Below are positions 1 through 10,815 of a DNA stretch of 64,000 nt, in pieces. Each line of letters begins with the position of its first letter. The first letter of the stretch is position 1. The stretch is from Procambarus clarkii. Its lineage: Eukaryota > Arthropoda > Malacostraca > Decapoda > Cambaridae. The stretch covers positions 15,346,036 through 15,410,035 of the forward strand of contig NC_091237.1 of the NCBI RefSeq assembly GCF_040958095.1, given 5' to 3'. The position numbers and the translations under genes are program-made. The notes beneath the pieces are model-generated. The model saw only the letters and a list, made by a program, of their open reading frames with translations. It searched no databases and was not told where the DNA came from.

Positions 1-530
1 CTCCCCGCTCAGCTCGTTGTCGCCGTGTGGGGGCTTAGTGGGCAGCTGCCGGAGTGTGATGCTCCTTGGGACAGTCCTCTGTCCTTTTCTAGCCTTGTGC
101 TCCTGCTGCCGTCCTCTCTAATTCTGCTGGGCATCTTTTCCTTTTCCTTCTGTTTCGTTTTTCTCCCCCCTCTTCTCCTATCTGCTTGCCGTTTCCTGCC
201 GACCTTTTGCTCGTTCTGGTTCTTCCCTTGGACTTCTTCTATTTTGACGCCCGGGTGCCTGAGGTGGCATACTCTTGCACCCGTAGAACTGTAGTACCCG
301 ACGTCGAGAGCGAGGGGAACCTTTTATTGTCAATCCCCCTTTCGTCACTGAACCCGATCTCGACGGACTGTCGGTTTCTTAAGGTGGCGTTTGTGGGGCG
401 TATACTCACGACGCACCCCTAGGAGGCCCCGGCAAGATCGGCGATAGCTTCTTGTTGGGTGTCCTGCCTCTAATTGTGGCTCCATGGTGGGTGTGGGGGG
501 CACATTCGTGAATGAATTCTTCTTTTCGTC

Positions 531-2467
531 ATGATGATAACCCCTGTTTCGGCTGCTTCTGGTTTACCTTCTCAGGCTCGTGGGGTGGGCGACCAAGCCC
601 CCGAGTCGGTCCATATTGGAAGACCGGGCTCTGTAGCCTCTGCTGCATTGGGCCCCGACCTTGCTCCTCCTTTGGCCTCTCTGACTCCTTCCCCTGGCTC
701 CCCTCCCTCCTCTGTGGTTGGGTCGAGCCCCAGGCCCCCAGTGGTGACTACCTCGTCCCCTGGCGCGGCTCCTTCTCTAGTTGTTACTACTGCGCCTTTT
801 AACCCCTCTCTCTCTGGGGGTTCTCACCGCCGTCCTCGTCACGGCCGCCCTCGCTCGATTCCTTCCAGCTCTGCTACCTATCAAGCCTTGTTTGGTCCCG
901 CTTCGTGGGCCAAATATTTTGATATCCTCCCTCTTGATTCTGCGCCTCCTGACGATTTCTCCCTCCATCGACATCTCGTTGATTCCGTGGATGCCTCCAT
1001 TACTTTCAACCCCACTCGTCTCGGTACACGTGTCGTTGCTGCTCCTTCTCAGGATGCTGCTTCCCGCTTGGCTGCCTTATCCTGCCTTGGCGAGACCCCT
1101 GTTCGGGTCTCGAAGAACGCTCAGTTGAATGCCAGTGTTGGCACTATTTTGCTCCCGCCCCATGTTGCGACCGGTGTTCGGGACCTGCGCGACTGCCACG
1201 ACGATATTCGACATATCCTCGCTGCCCAGGGCCATTCTATTCTCCAGGTGGACACGTTTACTCGTCCCCCTCGTGGTAGTCGCCGTCAACCCCTCCGGGT
1301 TGTGAAGATTACCTTTGATGGTAGGACCCTTCCACCCTCTGTCATTCTTGCTGGTGCCAGGTGCTCTGTCCAGGAGTACATTCCTTCTCCTCGGCTCTGC
1401 AACAAGTGCTGGCGGTTTGGGCATGGTGCCCTCCGCTGCTCCGGGACTGTCTCTCTCTGTCCTTTGTGTGGTGGCGAAGGTCACTCTAAGTCGGAGTGCA
1501 CTTCTCCCTAGGCTCGTTGCCTCAACTGCGGTGAGGCCCATCCTACCTTCTCCCGTGCGTGTGTCCATTACAAGCTTGAGGCAGCCGTCCTCAACTTGAA
1601 GCACTGGGAGCATTTATCTTTTCCTGAGGCAAGACGCCAGGTTCGCCGGCTCCCGCCTTATGCTAATACTCTTATGCTCGCGTGTTGCGCTCTTCCTCTC
1701 CTCATCCTTCCCGCCTTCCTCAGACTCACAACCGTTTCTGGGCCTTGGACCCTGATGCGCCCACTGCCCCCTCCTCTGTTCCTTTGGGTTCTCTCCCGAA
1801 GGGTCCTCCTCCTGGTCCTCTGTCTGGGGTTCCCCTTCCTTCTACCCGGTCTGTCGTGTCTCCTGTGTCTTCTTCCTCGTCCCCCTCCGATCCTCCTTCC
1901 CATCCTCTTCCTCCATCTATCGGCTCTCCCCACCGCCTGTCGCTGCGGGCGGATGTCCATCGCTCTCCTAGCGGCCGTCGTGTGTGCTCTCGTTCGGCTT
2001 CTCCTGTTGAGACACTGGAATCCGTTGCCCGGTACGTAGTTGCTGGGACACCGGTCTCTTTAAGTCAGAAGCGTAAGCCTGGCTCCTCTCCTTCCTCTTC
2101 CCCGGCGGGTAAGAAGGCTTCGCTTTTTTCCTCAGCTCCTACTTCTGGTTCTGTTGCTCCTTCCCCTCCCGTTTCAGTGATTGCGCCCCCTGTTCCTGCT
2201 ATGGAGGTTTCTTTGGCCCCTGCTTCCCTTTCGGTTGCTGCTCTTGCTGGGGTGCGCTCCCCTCTTTCTACTCCCCCTCTTCCTGCTGCTGTCCTTGACT
2301 GCTCCTCTCCGTTGTCTCCTCCTCTTCCTCCTCCTCCTCCTCCTCCGGACCCCGCCCGCCCACCTCTGATCTGTTCTCCCGTTTCCTTCCCTCCGTCTTT
2401 GCTCAGTTTACCCATGCCCCCTAACCCTGACTTTGCTGACCCTGATCCCGACCCTGATATTCTTTAA
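531..2467 (+). pseudogene. LINE ORF1 (Gag-like nucleic-acid binding protein), broken
   Basis: ORF1 of LINE copy 1. The first segment (531-1511, 326 aa) has a Pro/Ser-rich start, a central RNA-binding-like region and two CCHC knuckles near its end (CNKCWRFGHGALRC and CPLCGGEGHSKSEC). An in-frame TAG at 1509-1511 interrupts it. The same frame resumes with a third knuckle (CLNCGEAHPTFSRAC) and a Leu/Lys-rich stretch. Near 1680 the frame shifts by one, after which a Pro/Ser-rich tail runs from about 1682 to the stop at 2467. ORF1 proteins of this group coat the element RNA and chaperone target-primed reverse transcription. With one stop and one frameshift this copy should not make full-length protein. 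Confidence 0.85.
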
Positions 2468-2514
2468 CGTGCTCTGTTGCTCTTTCGCCTTGGTTTCTTC
2501 CTTGTTCTCTGTTT

Positions 2515-5500
2515 TTGTCCTTTCTCTTCTCGTCGTTGTCCATTCTTCAATGGAACGTTCGAGGTTATTACGCCAATTTCCTCGAACTCCAACTTCTGAT
2601 TTCGCGGTTTTCGCCCCTTTGTGTCTGTCTCCAGGAGCCAATGCTTGGTGCTCGTCCTGGTCGTTTTCGTGGCTATTCCTTTCTCTCCCCACCCCCCAGC
2701 CATTGCTGGGGCTTCTAATTCTTCTGCTCTCTTGATTCGTGCTGATGTTCCCTTTGTTCCTTTACTTTTTCCTTCGCCTCTCCATTGTTCTGCTGCTCGT
2801 ATCTTTGTGGGGAAATGGTACACAGTTTGTTCCATTTATCTCCCCCCGAGTGTCCTGCTCTCTCTTCCTGATTTGAAACACCTCCTAGACTCCTTGCCGG
2901 AGCCTGTGCTCCTGCTGGGTGACTTCAATTGTCGTCATTCTCTTTGGGGTGACGTTCTGACGAATACCCGGGGTCGCCTCCTTGAGCCGTTTCTCCTCTC
3001 TTCTTCCCTGTCTCTTCTGAATTCTGGTGAGCCCACTCATTTGGACTCTCGGACTCGCACCCTTTCTTGTCTTGATCTTTCTCTCTGCTCTTCTTCTCTT
3101 TACTTAGATTTCACGTGGCAGGTTCTTGATGACCTCCATGGTAGTGATCATTTCCCCATCCTTGTTTCCTTTTTCTCTTTTCGCCCTTCCCTCTCTTTCC
3201 CTCGGTGGCAGTTTGCTAAGGCAGACTGGACCCTATTTACCCTCAGTGCTGCTCTCTCTGACCTCTCCCTTCTGCCTCTCTCTCGCGCTCTCCTCCTTTT
3301 TCATGACACTGTCTTCAACGCTGCCCTCCGCTCTATTCCTCGCTCTTCCTCTCGGGGTCCGCGGAAGTGCGTTCCCTGGTGGAATGCAGACTGTGCTCGG
3401 GCTGTCCGCTGTAAGCGTGCAGCCTGGAAGAGGCACCGCCGTAGGCAGACGACCGATTCTTTTCTTTTCTTTCGGAAAGCGAGTGCGGTGGCCCGTAGGG
3501 CCATCCGTACGGCTAAACGTGAATGTTGGGCATCTTATGTCTCAACAATTACGTCCGAAACCCCTCTGGCCCAGATCTGGAAGCGTATCCGCAAGATAGC
3601 GGGTAAGTTCGTTCCCGATGTTTCACCGGTCCTTCACCTCCATGATACTCTTGTGGCGGACCCGTTGCAGGTCGCTTCCGAACTGGGTTCCCACTTTTCT
3701 TCTGTTAGCTCTGGTCTTCATCTTCCCCAATCTTTCCTTCTTCGTAAACCTGTCCTTGAGTCTCGTCCTTTAGATTTCTGCACTCATCTTCAGCTTCCCT
3801 ATAATGATCCCTTCTCTCTCTCTGAACTTCGTTCTGCCCTGGCCCTCTGCGGTTCTACGGCGGCGGGCTCTGATGGTATTCATTATGAGATGCTTCGCCA
3901 TCTCCCTTCGAGCACGTCTCAGTATTTACTGAGTCTGTATAATCGGATCTGGGAGTCGTCGTCAGTCCCTGAGGACTGGCTCGATGCCGTTGCCCTCCCT
4001 GTTCGCAAACCGGGGTCTCTGGGTACTTCCCCTAAGGACTTTCGCCCTATTGCTCTCACCAGTTGTGTCTGCAAACTCTTTGAACGTATGGTTAACGTTC
4101 GTCTGATGTGGTTCCTGGAACACCATCACCTCCTCTCCCCTTCTCAATTTGGTTTCCGCAAGTGCCGCAGCACGACAGATGTCCTGGTGAACTTGGAGGT
4201 ATATATTCGTACTGCTTTTGCTGCGAAGACCTCCGTTGTTGCCGTCCTTTTTGACCTGGAAAAGGCTTACGACACCGCTTGGCGTTATCATATCCTATCT
4301 CAACTTCATTCTTTTGGCCTTCGTGGTCATCTCCCTCTCTTTCTCCGCAGCTTCCTCTCTCGTCGTTCCTTTCGGGTGCGCCTTGGTACCGCTCTCTCTC
4401 CCTCTTTTCAGCAATACGAAGGTGTGCCCCAGGGTAGTGTTCTGAGCACTACTCTTTTTCTGGTTGCCCTCAATGGTCTTCTTTCCTCTCTTCCTTCTGG
4501 TGTCTTCTCCGCTCTCTATGTCGATGATCTTACCCTTTGTTGTCAGGGTGATGATTCGCCTCTCCTTCAACGCCGGCTTCAACTTGCAATTGATGCCGTG
4601 TCGTCTTGGGCCACAGATCATGGCTTCAAGTTCTCTACTTCTAAGACTTGTGCCATGACTTTTAAGCGGAAACGGGTTGTTCTTCGTCCCTCTTTGTCAC
4701 TTTATGGTCATCCCCATGAATACAGAGATTCCGCGAAGCTTTTGGGGTTATTCCTTGACACTCGTTTGTCTTGGTCTCCCCTTATCTCTTACCTCCGTGT
4801 TGAGTGCTCTAAGGCCCTTACCCTCCTTCGGGTCTTGTCCCATACTTCTTGGGGGGCAGATAGGCGCACTCTCCTTACTTTACATTCCTCTCTCGTCCTG
4901 TCTAAGCTCGATTATGGTTGCCCTGCTTACTCGTCTGCTTCTCCGTCTACTCTTCGCCGTCTTGATGCTTTGCACCATACTGGGTTGCGCCTCAGTTCTG
5001 GTGCCTTTCGTTCGACTCCCATCCTTAGCTTGTATGTTGACACTGGCTTCCTGTCTCTCCAGGACCGCCGTGATCGCTACTGTCTTCGCTATCTTGCGCG
5101 GTCCTTGCAACATCCTTCCTCTCGCCTCTGTCGTGCTTTAATTTTTACCCCTCCTGCAGTTCCTGTTCCTCTTCACCACCTCCCTCTTTCTGTCCGGTTC
5201 TCTCGCCTACAGGATTCTCTTTCCGTTCGTATTTCTGATGTTTCTCCTCGTGTTGTTCCTTCTTTGCCCCCGTGGAGGGTCCCTCTTCCGCGGTTTTGTA
5301 CATCCTTGACCCGTATCACTAAAGCTTTTACCCCTCCTACGGTTCTAAAACGCCTTTTCCTCGAGCACTTTTCTTCTCACTCCCGCTCCGTTTCTGTCTT
5401 CACCGATGGGTCTGAGTCAGCGGGCGGTGTTGGCTACTCTGTTGTTTTTCCTGATCGCACTTATATGTGTCGCTTGCCTCCGGAGACTAGCATCTTTACA

Positions 5501-6217
5501 GCGGAACTTTATGCTATTCTCTATGCTCTTCGTCTCCTGCTTTCTCATTGTCAGTCTTCCTTTGTAGTTGTTGTTGACTCTCGTAGTGCCCTCATGGCTC
5601 TCGGGTCCTTTAATCCGGTTCATCCAGTAGTTGTCGAGATCCAGCATTGGCTGTTTCTCGTTCACAGTAAATTTAAGTCGGTTGAGTTTTGTTGGGTTCC
5701 CAGCCATATTGGTGTGTCTTTAAATGAGCGTGCGGATGCTGCCGCCAAGGAAGCTGTCCGCTCTTGTCCCATCTCTCATAAAGGCATTCCGTATTCCGAC
5801 TTTTACCCGGTTATCCATTCCTCAGTCCTTACCCGTTGGCAGACTTCTTGGTTGTCTGTTACTGGTAACAAGCTACGTACTCTTAAATGTTGTGTTTCCT
5901 CGTGGCCGTCCTCCTTCCACCGTAACCGGAGGTGGGAAACAGCTCTGGCGAGGTTGCGTATTGGCCATACTCGCTTAACCCATGGTCACTTGATGGAGCG
6001 CCGCCCTGCTCCTTATTGTCCTAGTTGCATTGTCCCTCTTACGGTCGTGCATGTCCTTCTTGAATGTCCTGACTTCCAGGACGAGCGTGTGTTTTGCTTT
6101 CCGACCGCCCCTCGCGGTCACCTGTCCCTCGATAGACTTCTTGGTGACTCGGATACTTTTGATATCGTTCGCCTTATGCGTTTTTGTTCTCGTATTGGCA
6201 TCCTTGGTGATATTTAG
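2515..6217 (+). CDS. LINE ORF2: endonuclease, reverse transcriptase, RNase H
   Basis: The main open frame (2621-6217, 1198 aa) reads, in order, AP-endonuclease-like domain (GDFN near residue 100; SDHFP near 175), reverse transcriptase (FDLEKAYDTAW, PQGSVLS, YVDD at residues 633-636), RNase H (TDGSE near 928, ELYAIL, DSRSALMAL, WVPSHIG) and a C-terminal Cys-His module (CPSC then H and ECP). The endonuclease start (ILQWNVRGYY, CVCLQEPMLG) lies in another frame from 2515, so one frameshift separates it from the rest. The switch falls near 2690-2715, where a C-run (CACCCCCCAG) is a likely slip site. The enzyme nicks target DNA and copies its RNA there. RT and RNase H show no stop, so this is a fairly young copy. 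Confidence 0.92.
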
Positions 6218-6300
6218 CGCCCTCTGATTATTTTGCGTATTTGATGGTGCTACATAGCCTTCCCGGTTTGGTTCCTTCTTTTGATAATTACTTACTTACT

Positions 6301-7379
6301 TCCGTCTCCTCTTTCATTTTTTGTCTATATTCCCTTCTGTGTTTATTTGTATAATCCTTTTGCATTATCGTAATCTTATTGCTTTCTCTTCTGGCTCTAG
6401 TTTATTCTTTCTCTCATTTTTCCTTTGGCGTTACCATGGTCGTGTTCAGTCCGATAGTCAGCTGTTTCCATCTTGGCGACTCATTGTTGCCAACACTCCC
6501 GACACCTCCCCGGTCCAGGCTGAACCACCAGTAGTTCGTGAATTGTAAACTCCCTCGTTACGTGTTCGCGTTGGAAAATAAATCCTCGGCTACTGCTTCT
6601 ATCACGTCTGTGTGTATGTGTGTGTGTGTGTGTGCTCACGTAATTGTGCTTGCGGGGGTTGAGCTCTGGCTCTTTGGTCCCGCCTCTCAACCGTCAATCA
6701 ACAGGTGTGTGTGTGTCGCCCACACAATTTTATCAGGGTCAGTACTGGGCCATTAAAGTTCTGAATGCCAACACGACTTCGGAGAACAGTATACATAAAA
6801 AGTTTGTGTGTCAGATATAAAAGCAAATATTTGGTACGCGGACCGTTGAACTCCGCCTTCATCACGCGGAGAAAATCATTCATAGAACACGGTACCTCTA
6901 GACGGCATAATGGGATATTATTTTATAATACACGAATCTTTCGAGCTTGATGTGGTCTTGGAGTAAACAGATTTCATAGAATTTAATGTCCTACTACCGA
7001 TTTAACCCAAAATACATTTCATACAATGATAGAGCATCTATTGTCACGCCATGTGACCTTTTGAATAATTTATTACAATATCCCTGAAATATAGCCACAC
7101 GAAGTAAAGGTTCACCGAAGTGATTTGTCTTGGATAAGGTATGCCTTGTTAATTATGGCTTTTCCGATGTAGGTAAAGATGTTAAATTATTTAGGAATCG
7201 TTACTGAATTTGCTTTTCAAGTATTTATCATTATCATGCATTTAAGATTGTGTTTCTACAGTGATCGGCAAACTCTGATAGATTAAACATATGTATATGC
7301 GATTAAATAAGTAATATATAATTATGAGAATATTTACACGGAGACCGCCCTGAGAGACTATAACTATCTGACTCCTTAA
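6301..7379. other. Intergenic, repeat debris
   Basis: No gene seen. It holds a TG microsatellite (about 6606-6635) and, at about 6645-6705, a minus-strand scrap of a LINE 3' tail (sequence around TTGAGCTCTGGCTCTTTGGTCC) that recurs, inverted, near 13880-13990 and 45600. The rest is AT-rich with no recognisable content. Confidence 0.5.
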
Positions 7380-7530
7380 AACTAGGACTGACAGAAGAAC
7401 AATCTCTGGACAATAGGACTAACATAAGAACAATCTCGACAACAGGGCTGACAGAAGAACAATCTCTGGACAGAAGAACAATCTCTGGACAACAGGGCTG
7501 ACAGAAGAACAATCTCTGGACAACAGCAGC
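7380..7530. repeat. Short imperfect tandem repeat (GAAGAACAATCTCTGGACA unit)
   Basis: About five imperfect copies of a roughly 30-bp unit containing AGAAGAACAATCTCTGGACA. A related fragment sits at 7863-7885 within the neighbouring palindrome. It explains the spurious minus-strand frames here; no protein is implied. Confidence 0.75.
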
Positions 7531-7784
7531 AACAACACAAATCTTGAACAATGTCTTAATGAACGACTTGTTATCAATGAGTTTGTCCAGGCGGTGATCA
7601 TCAGTTTTCAGAGTGGTTTCGTGTTCAGTGACGTTCACACAGGTGATGTTTAATATTAACATCAAGTTAATAGCATGATGTCCCTCACGTTCACCATACT
7701 AATCACGTTCATCAATTTGTCTTGTCCCATCATGTTGACGAGGTGAGTTGATGGCCCTGGTGAGGGTGGGGACGCTAGTGAGTG

Positions 7785-7985
7785 CACTAAGCTGTTGACC
7801 AGACCACACACTAGAAAGTGATGAGACGACGACGTTTGGGTCCGTCCTGGACCATTCTCCGCGAGAAGAACAATCCCTGGACTGAGAGATTATATTTAAG
7901 AGATATAATCGACTTGAGAATGGTCCAGGACGGACCGAAACGTCGTCGTATCTTCACTTTCTAGTGTGTGGTCTGGTCAACATAC
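7785..7985. repeat. Palindromic inverted repeat, Penelope-like terminal sequence
   Basis: Two arms of about 68 bp face each other: the left arm (about 7793-7861, GTTGACCAGACCACACAC to CCTGGACCATTCTC) and the right arm (about 7914-7981, its reverse complement, GAATGGTCCAGGACGG to GGTCTGGTCAAC). The spacer contains GAGATTATATTTAAGAGATATAATC. The right arm carries GGTCC-AGGAC-GGACC followed by GAAACG. This resembles stem II plus the GAAA core strand of hammerhead motifs found at the ends of Penelope-like elements, but the CUGANGA strand is not well preserved. Another copy is at 25447-25509. The family assignment is inference. Confidence 0.6.
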
Positions 7986-7994
7986 TTCAGTCAG

Positions 7995-8236
7995 GTTAAC
8001 ATAAGAACAAAGGTAGCTGCAGAAGGCCTATTGGCCCATACGAGGAAGCTCCTATCTATAACCATCCAATCCCACTCATATGCTTGTCCAACCCGCGCTT
8101 GAAACAATCGAGGGACCCCACCTCCACCACGTTACGCGGCAATTTGTTCCACAAATCAACAACCCTGTTACTGAACCAGTATTTTCCCAAGTCTTTCCTA
8201 AATCTAAATCTAAATGACTCCTCGTCTGCACATGTT
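7995..8236 (-). mobile_element. LINE 3' fragment, RT C-terminus
   Basis: The minus strand encodes the last residues of a non-LTR reverse transcriptase (FRKDLGKYWFSNRVVDLWNKLP, then LDCFKRGLDKHM), followed by a 3' tail containing TATGGGCCAATAGGCCTTC. The pattern of aromatic residues, RVVDLWN, LP and FK..LD is typical of the C-terminal end of CR1/Rex-like LINE polymerases. A smaller scrap of the same tail lies at about 60210-60275. The fragment stops about 25 bp from the splice acceptor of the next exon. Confidence 0.8.
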
Positions 8237-8261
8237 ATTGTACTCCGTGTGTGTGTTGCAG

Positions 8262-8912
8262 AGAGCAAGGTGTGAACGTGGACAACTCCCGGAAGTCATC
8301 CAAGCTGTACGTGTCATCAGTATCCAGGAGAGACGAGGGTAACTACACCTGTTTACCTTCCAACGCTGCCCCGGCCTCTGTCGTAGTCACCGTCATCCAA
8401 AGTGAGTTTACATCGCCATATCTGTCATCCAAGAGTCTGTATATCTGTCTCTTGCTAGTGGTGTGTGTGTGTGTGTGGTTGGCATATTTAGCAGTAATAA
8501 TAAAGCTATGCCTTATATGTGTGCATATTGTTTATATAGACTGCCTTGTACCGCTGTAAGGGAAATGAAACCAGTCGTGGCAGGATTATTAGAATACACA
8601 AATTCAGAACCATCCGACTGGGGCACTAACCGACTATGCAACATTACACTTCCAGAGGAAAATCCCGCCGGACTACAGCAGGAGACGAACACGGAAAAGG
8701 AGGCATCTTCGGCGTCATCGTCGTCGTCGTCGTCCTCATCCTCGTCAGCCGCGTCATCCTCGTCAGTGTCGGCGTCAAACAGCAGCAGCAGCGGGGCGGG
8801 AGGAAGCCCTGCACCTCTGCCGCCGCCATGTTTCCTTCTGCTGCTGCCTTTGTCGCTCCCTTCCCTACTGCCCCTTATCCTTAACACCACCACCCGCCAC
8901 CTCTTTAGATGA
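8262..8912 (+). CDS. Last two coding exons of a dpr/zig-8-like Ig cell-surface protein (partial gene)
   Basis: Exon A (8262-8401) follows an acceptor ending GTGTTGCAG and ends at AAA|GTGAGT. Exon B (8656-8912) follows ACTTCCAG. Joined, they stay in frame. Exon A encodes the end of an Ig domain with the characteristic D.GNYTC Cys strand followed by PSNAAPASVVVTVIQ. Exon B continues ENPAGLQQ, then a long Ser/Ala-rich linker and a hydrophobic Leu-rich C-terminus (PCFLLLLPLSLPSLLPLIL) that looks like a GPI-anchor signal. Dpr proteins are two-Ig-domain neuronal surface proteins that pair with DIP partners in synaptic matching. In that family Ig2 is likewise followed by a G/E-H/N-P-A motif and a hydrophobic tail. 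The upstream exons lie outside the window or were not recognised. The Ser linker comes from an expanded TCG/TCA codon run. Confidence is good for the Ig domain, moderate for the dpr family. Confidence 0.72.
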
Positions 8913-9740
8913 TGAGACAATAACCCGGCAGGAACAGGCTGATAGATCACCAGTTGGATAGCTCAGTGCTGCTCTCTTACATATCTTCTGGGTAAGAGAG
9001 GGAGGAAGAGCCCGTTGTCAGGTCGCTGCAAGACTAACAATAACGGCTGGACGCCTCTCGCTCAACTAACGAACGCTCGTAATATCTCGTTCCCTTTAAG
9101 AGGTATAAAAGTGAAAAATCACTGAAAAAGACACTACTGTGTTTATCAATGCACTGATATATTGTACATTCTAATAGAGCCAAAAAAAACAAAAAACGAG
9201 AGTTCTATACTTTATATCCATAGTTAATGTATAAACAAATGTATTTTCTTGTGTACAGATGTGATGGTGCGTTACAATATCTAGTTTTTTCACGTTACTG
9301 GTGACAATCCCTGACTATGTAAGCCTGGCAAGTTCTCAGATGCACGTCACATTTCCTACTGAAACTGGAGATGCCGTCTTGTCTGAACAAGAAATAACGT
9401 CAAAGTTCCCCCTCACTTCTCTCTTGGAGTGTCATAACCAGATACGTTTTCTATTGCAGTTCAGAGAGAACGACTTGGCGTTCCTGATCCCGGGTTCTGT
9501 TATATTACTGTGTGTTCCTATCAGTGTACATATATATACATAAATATATATATATATACATACATGTATATCATAATTATCCATCAGCTGTGTCATAGAC
9601 GGTTCTATGTATACCTCTTCCTGTCAAAATGATTGTTTTGTATATAAGCGAGTGCCCCTTCCCAGTTATTTGTGGTGTCTAGGCAATGTTTTCATGTTGA
9701 GGTGAAAGAGGATGAGTGTTTAGTATATATTGACGATCAC
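8913..9740. other. Intergenic or 3' UTR, no gene seen
   Basis: This follows the stop of the dpr-like gene and may include its 3' UTR. There is a short dinucleotide-rich run near 9530-9570 (ATATATAC). No convincing coding region, RNA gene or transposon was found. Confidence 0.4.
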
Positions 9741-9749
9741 GCAAGTGCT

Positions 9750-9820
9750 CACTGGGTTACGGGCTCACCATAGCCCGTGCTACATGGACACCACTTCGTT
9801 CTGAGTAGCTAAATCTGAAA
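9750..9820 (+). repeat. Short interspersed repeat (GGGCTCACCATAGCCCGTGC family)
   Basis: Contains ACGGGCTCACCATAGCCCGTGCTAC then GTTCTGAGTAGCTAAATCT. Two other copies are at 34945-35015 (plus) and 46828-46890 (minus). The core forms a small hairpin (GGGCT..AGCCC). A SINE-like origin is likely, but no clear tRNA head is visible. Confidence 0.7.
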
Positions 9821-10445
9821 CGACAAGTGCCCATTCCATATCTCATTCCACCACCAATAGGCTGCTGGTGCGCCAAATACCACCAATCCAAAAATACAAA
9901 AAATTGAATTACCTAAATCAAATACAAATTTTCTGGCTTGCCATCAATTTCCAAACTTGTGAATAATTTGTGGAATAGAATATATCTATTCCAGAAATGT
10001 CATCCACATTTAACCTCATAATGATTTGATTTTGGAGTTTCTTGAATGTCCTGATTTATATAATTATCTGGTTCATAATTTAACTTTCAATTGAGTGACT
10101 TAATTGATGCATTGTAAATTATCAGACTTGAAGTCAAATCACCATATTGATGCATAAACAAGCAGATTCACCCGGCAATTACCTGATTGACCCCTATTGA
10201 CCTCTTCAGTACGTAATGAATGATACTGTTCCGTTAATTACTAGCTGTACAACATTTTATTCGTTATTCAGAGTAAATTATCACTCTCAAAAAATCTTGA
10301 TATGACAGAATTAGTTAACTTCATTATTATTAAACATGTGACCAATTAATTGGTAAATTTTATTGAAAGAGCTAATACACACACTTGTAATTATTCCTTA
10401 ATTGCTCACGTGTAAATATTTGTCCCAACTCTCACATATTTACCT
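9821..10445. other. AT-rich intergenic sequence
   Basis: No gene, RNA or repeat family recognised. Confidence 0.4.
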
Positions 10446-10447
10446 CT

Positions 10448-10815
10448 ATGTACATGTTGCAGCTGCATGTGGCTGTGTGTACATGCTGCAGCTGTATGTG
10501 GCTGTGTGTACATGTTGCAGCTGTATGTGGCTGTGTGTACATGTTGCAGCTGTATGTGGCTGTGTGTACATGTTGCAGCTGTATGTGGCTGTGTGTACAT
10601 GTTGCAGCTGTATGTGGCTGTGTGTACATGTTGCAGCTGCATGTGGCTGTGTGTACATGTTGCAGCTGCATGTGCATCTGTGTGTACATGTTGCAGCTGC
10701 ATGTGGCTGTGTGTACATGTTGCAGCTGCATGTGGCTGTGTGTACAGGTTGCAGCTGCATGTACATCTGTGTACAGGTTGCAGCTGCATGTGCATCTGTG
10801 TACCTGCTGCAGCTG
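10448..10815. repeat. 29-bp minisatellite, about 12-13 copies
   Basis: Tandem array with unit TACATGTTGCAGCTGTATGTGGCTGTGTG. The period is 29 bp, read directly from successive TACATG starts. Variants carry GCATG for GTATG and a CATCTG spacer toward the right end. The unit contains the palindrome GCAGCTGC. Because 29 is not a multiple of 3, all frames stay open on both strands and give spurious Cys/Leu/Val- and His/Ala/Thr-rich peptides. Confidence 0.95.

Larger units (their letters stand above)
1..6300 (+). mobile_element. I-clade (Nimb-like) LINE, copy 1, nearly full length
   Basis: A non-LTR retrotransposon with a 5' UTR (about 1-530), ORF1 (531-2467, broken), ORF2 (from about 2515 to 6217) and a short 3' UTR ending in a TTAC-rich tail near 6300. 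The 5' UTR matches a second copy at 39025 onward from about position 25, so the true 5' end lies at or just before the window start. RNase H plus a C-terminal Cys-His module after the RT places it in the I group rather than Jockey; the Nimb label is inference. Three more copies lie in the window (18365-19905 minus, 23080-24592 minus, 39025-42665 plus), so this family has been active here more than once. Confidence 0.93.

Noticed and set aside
2065-2415. Minus-strand Gly/Glu-rich frame
   Set aside because: Antisense of the Pro/Ser-rich ORF1 tail of the LINE.
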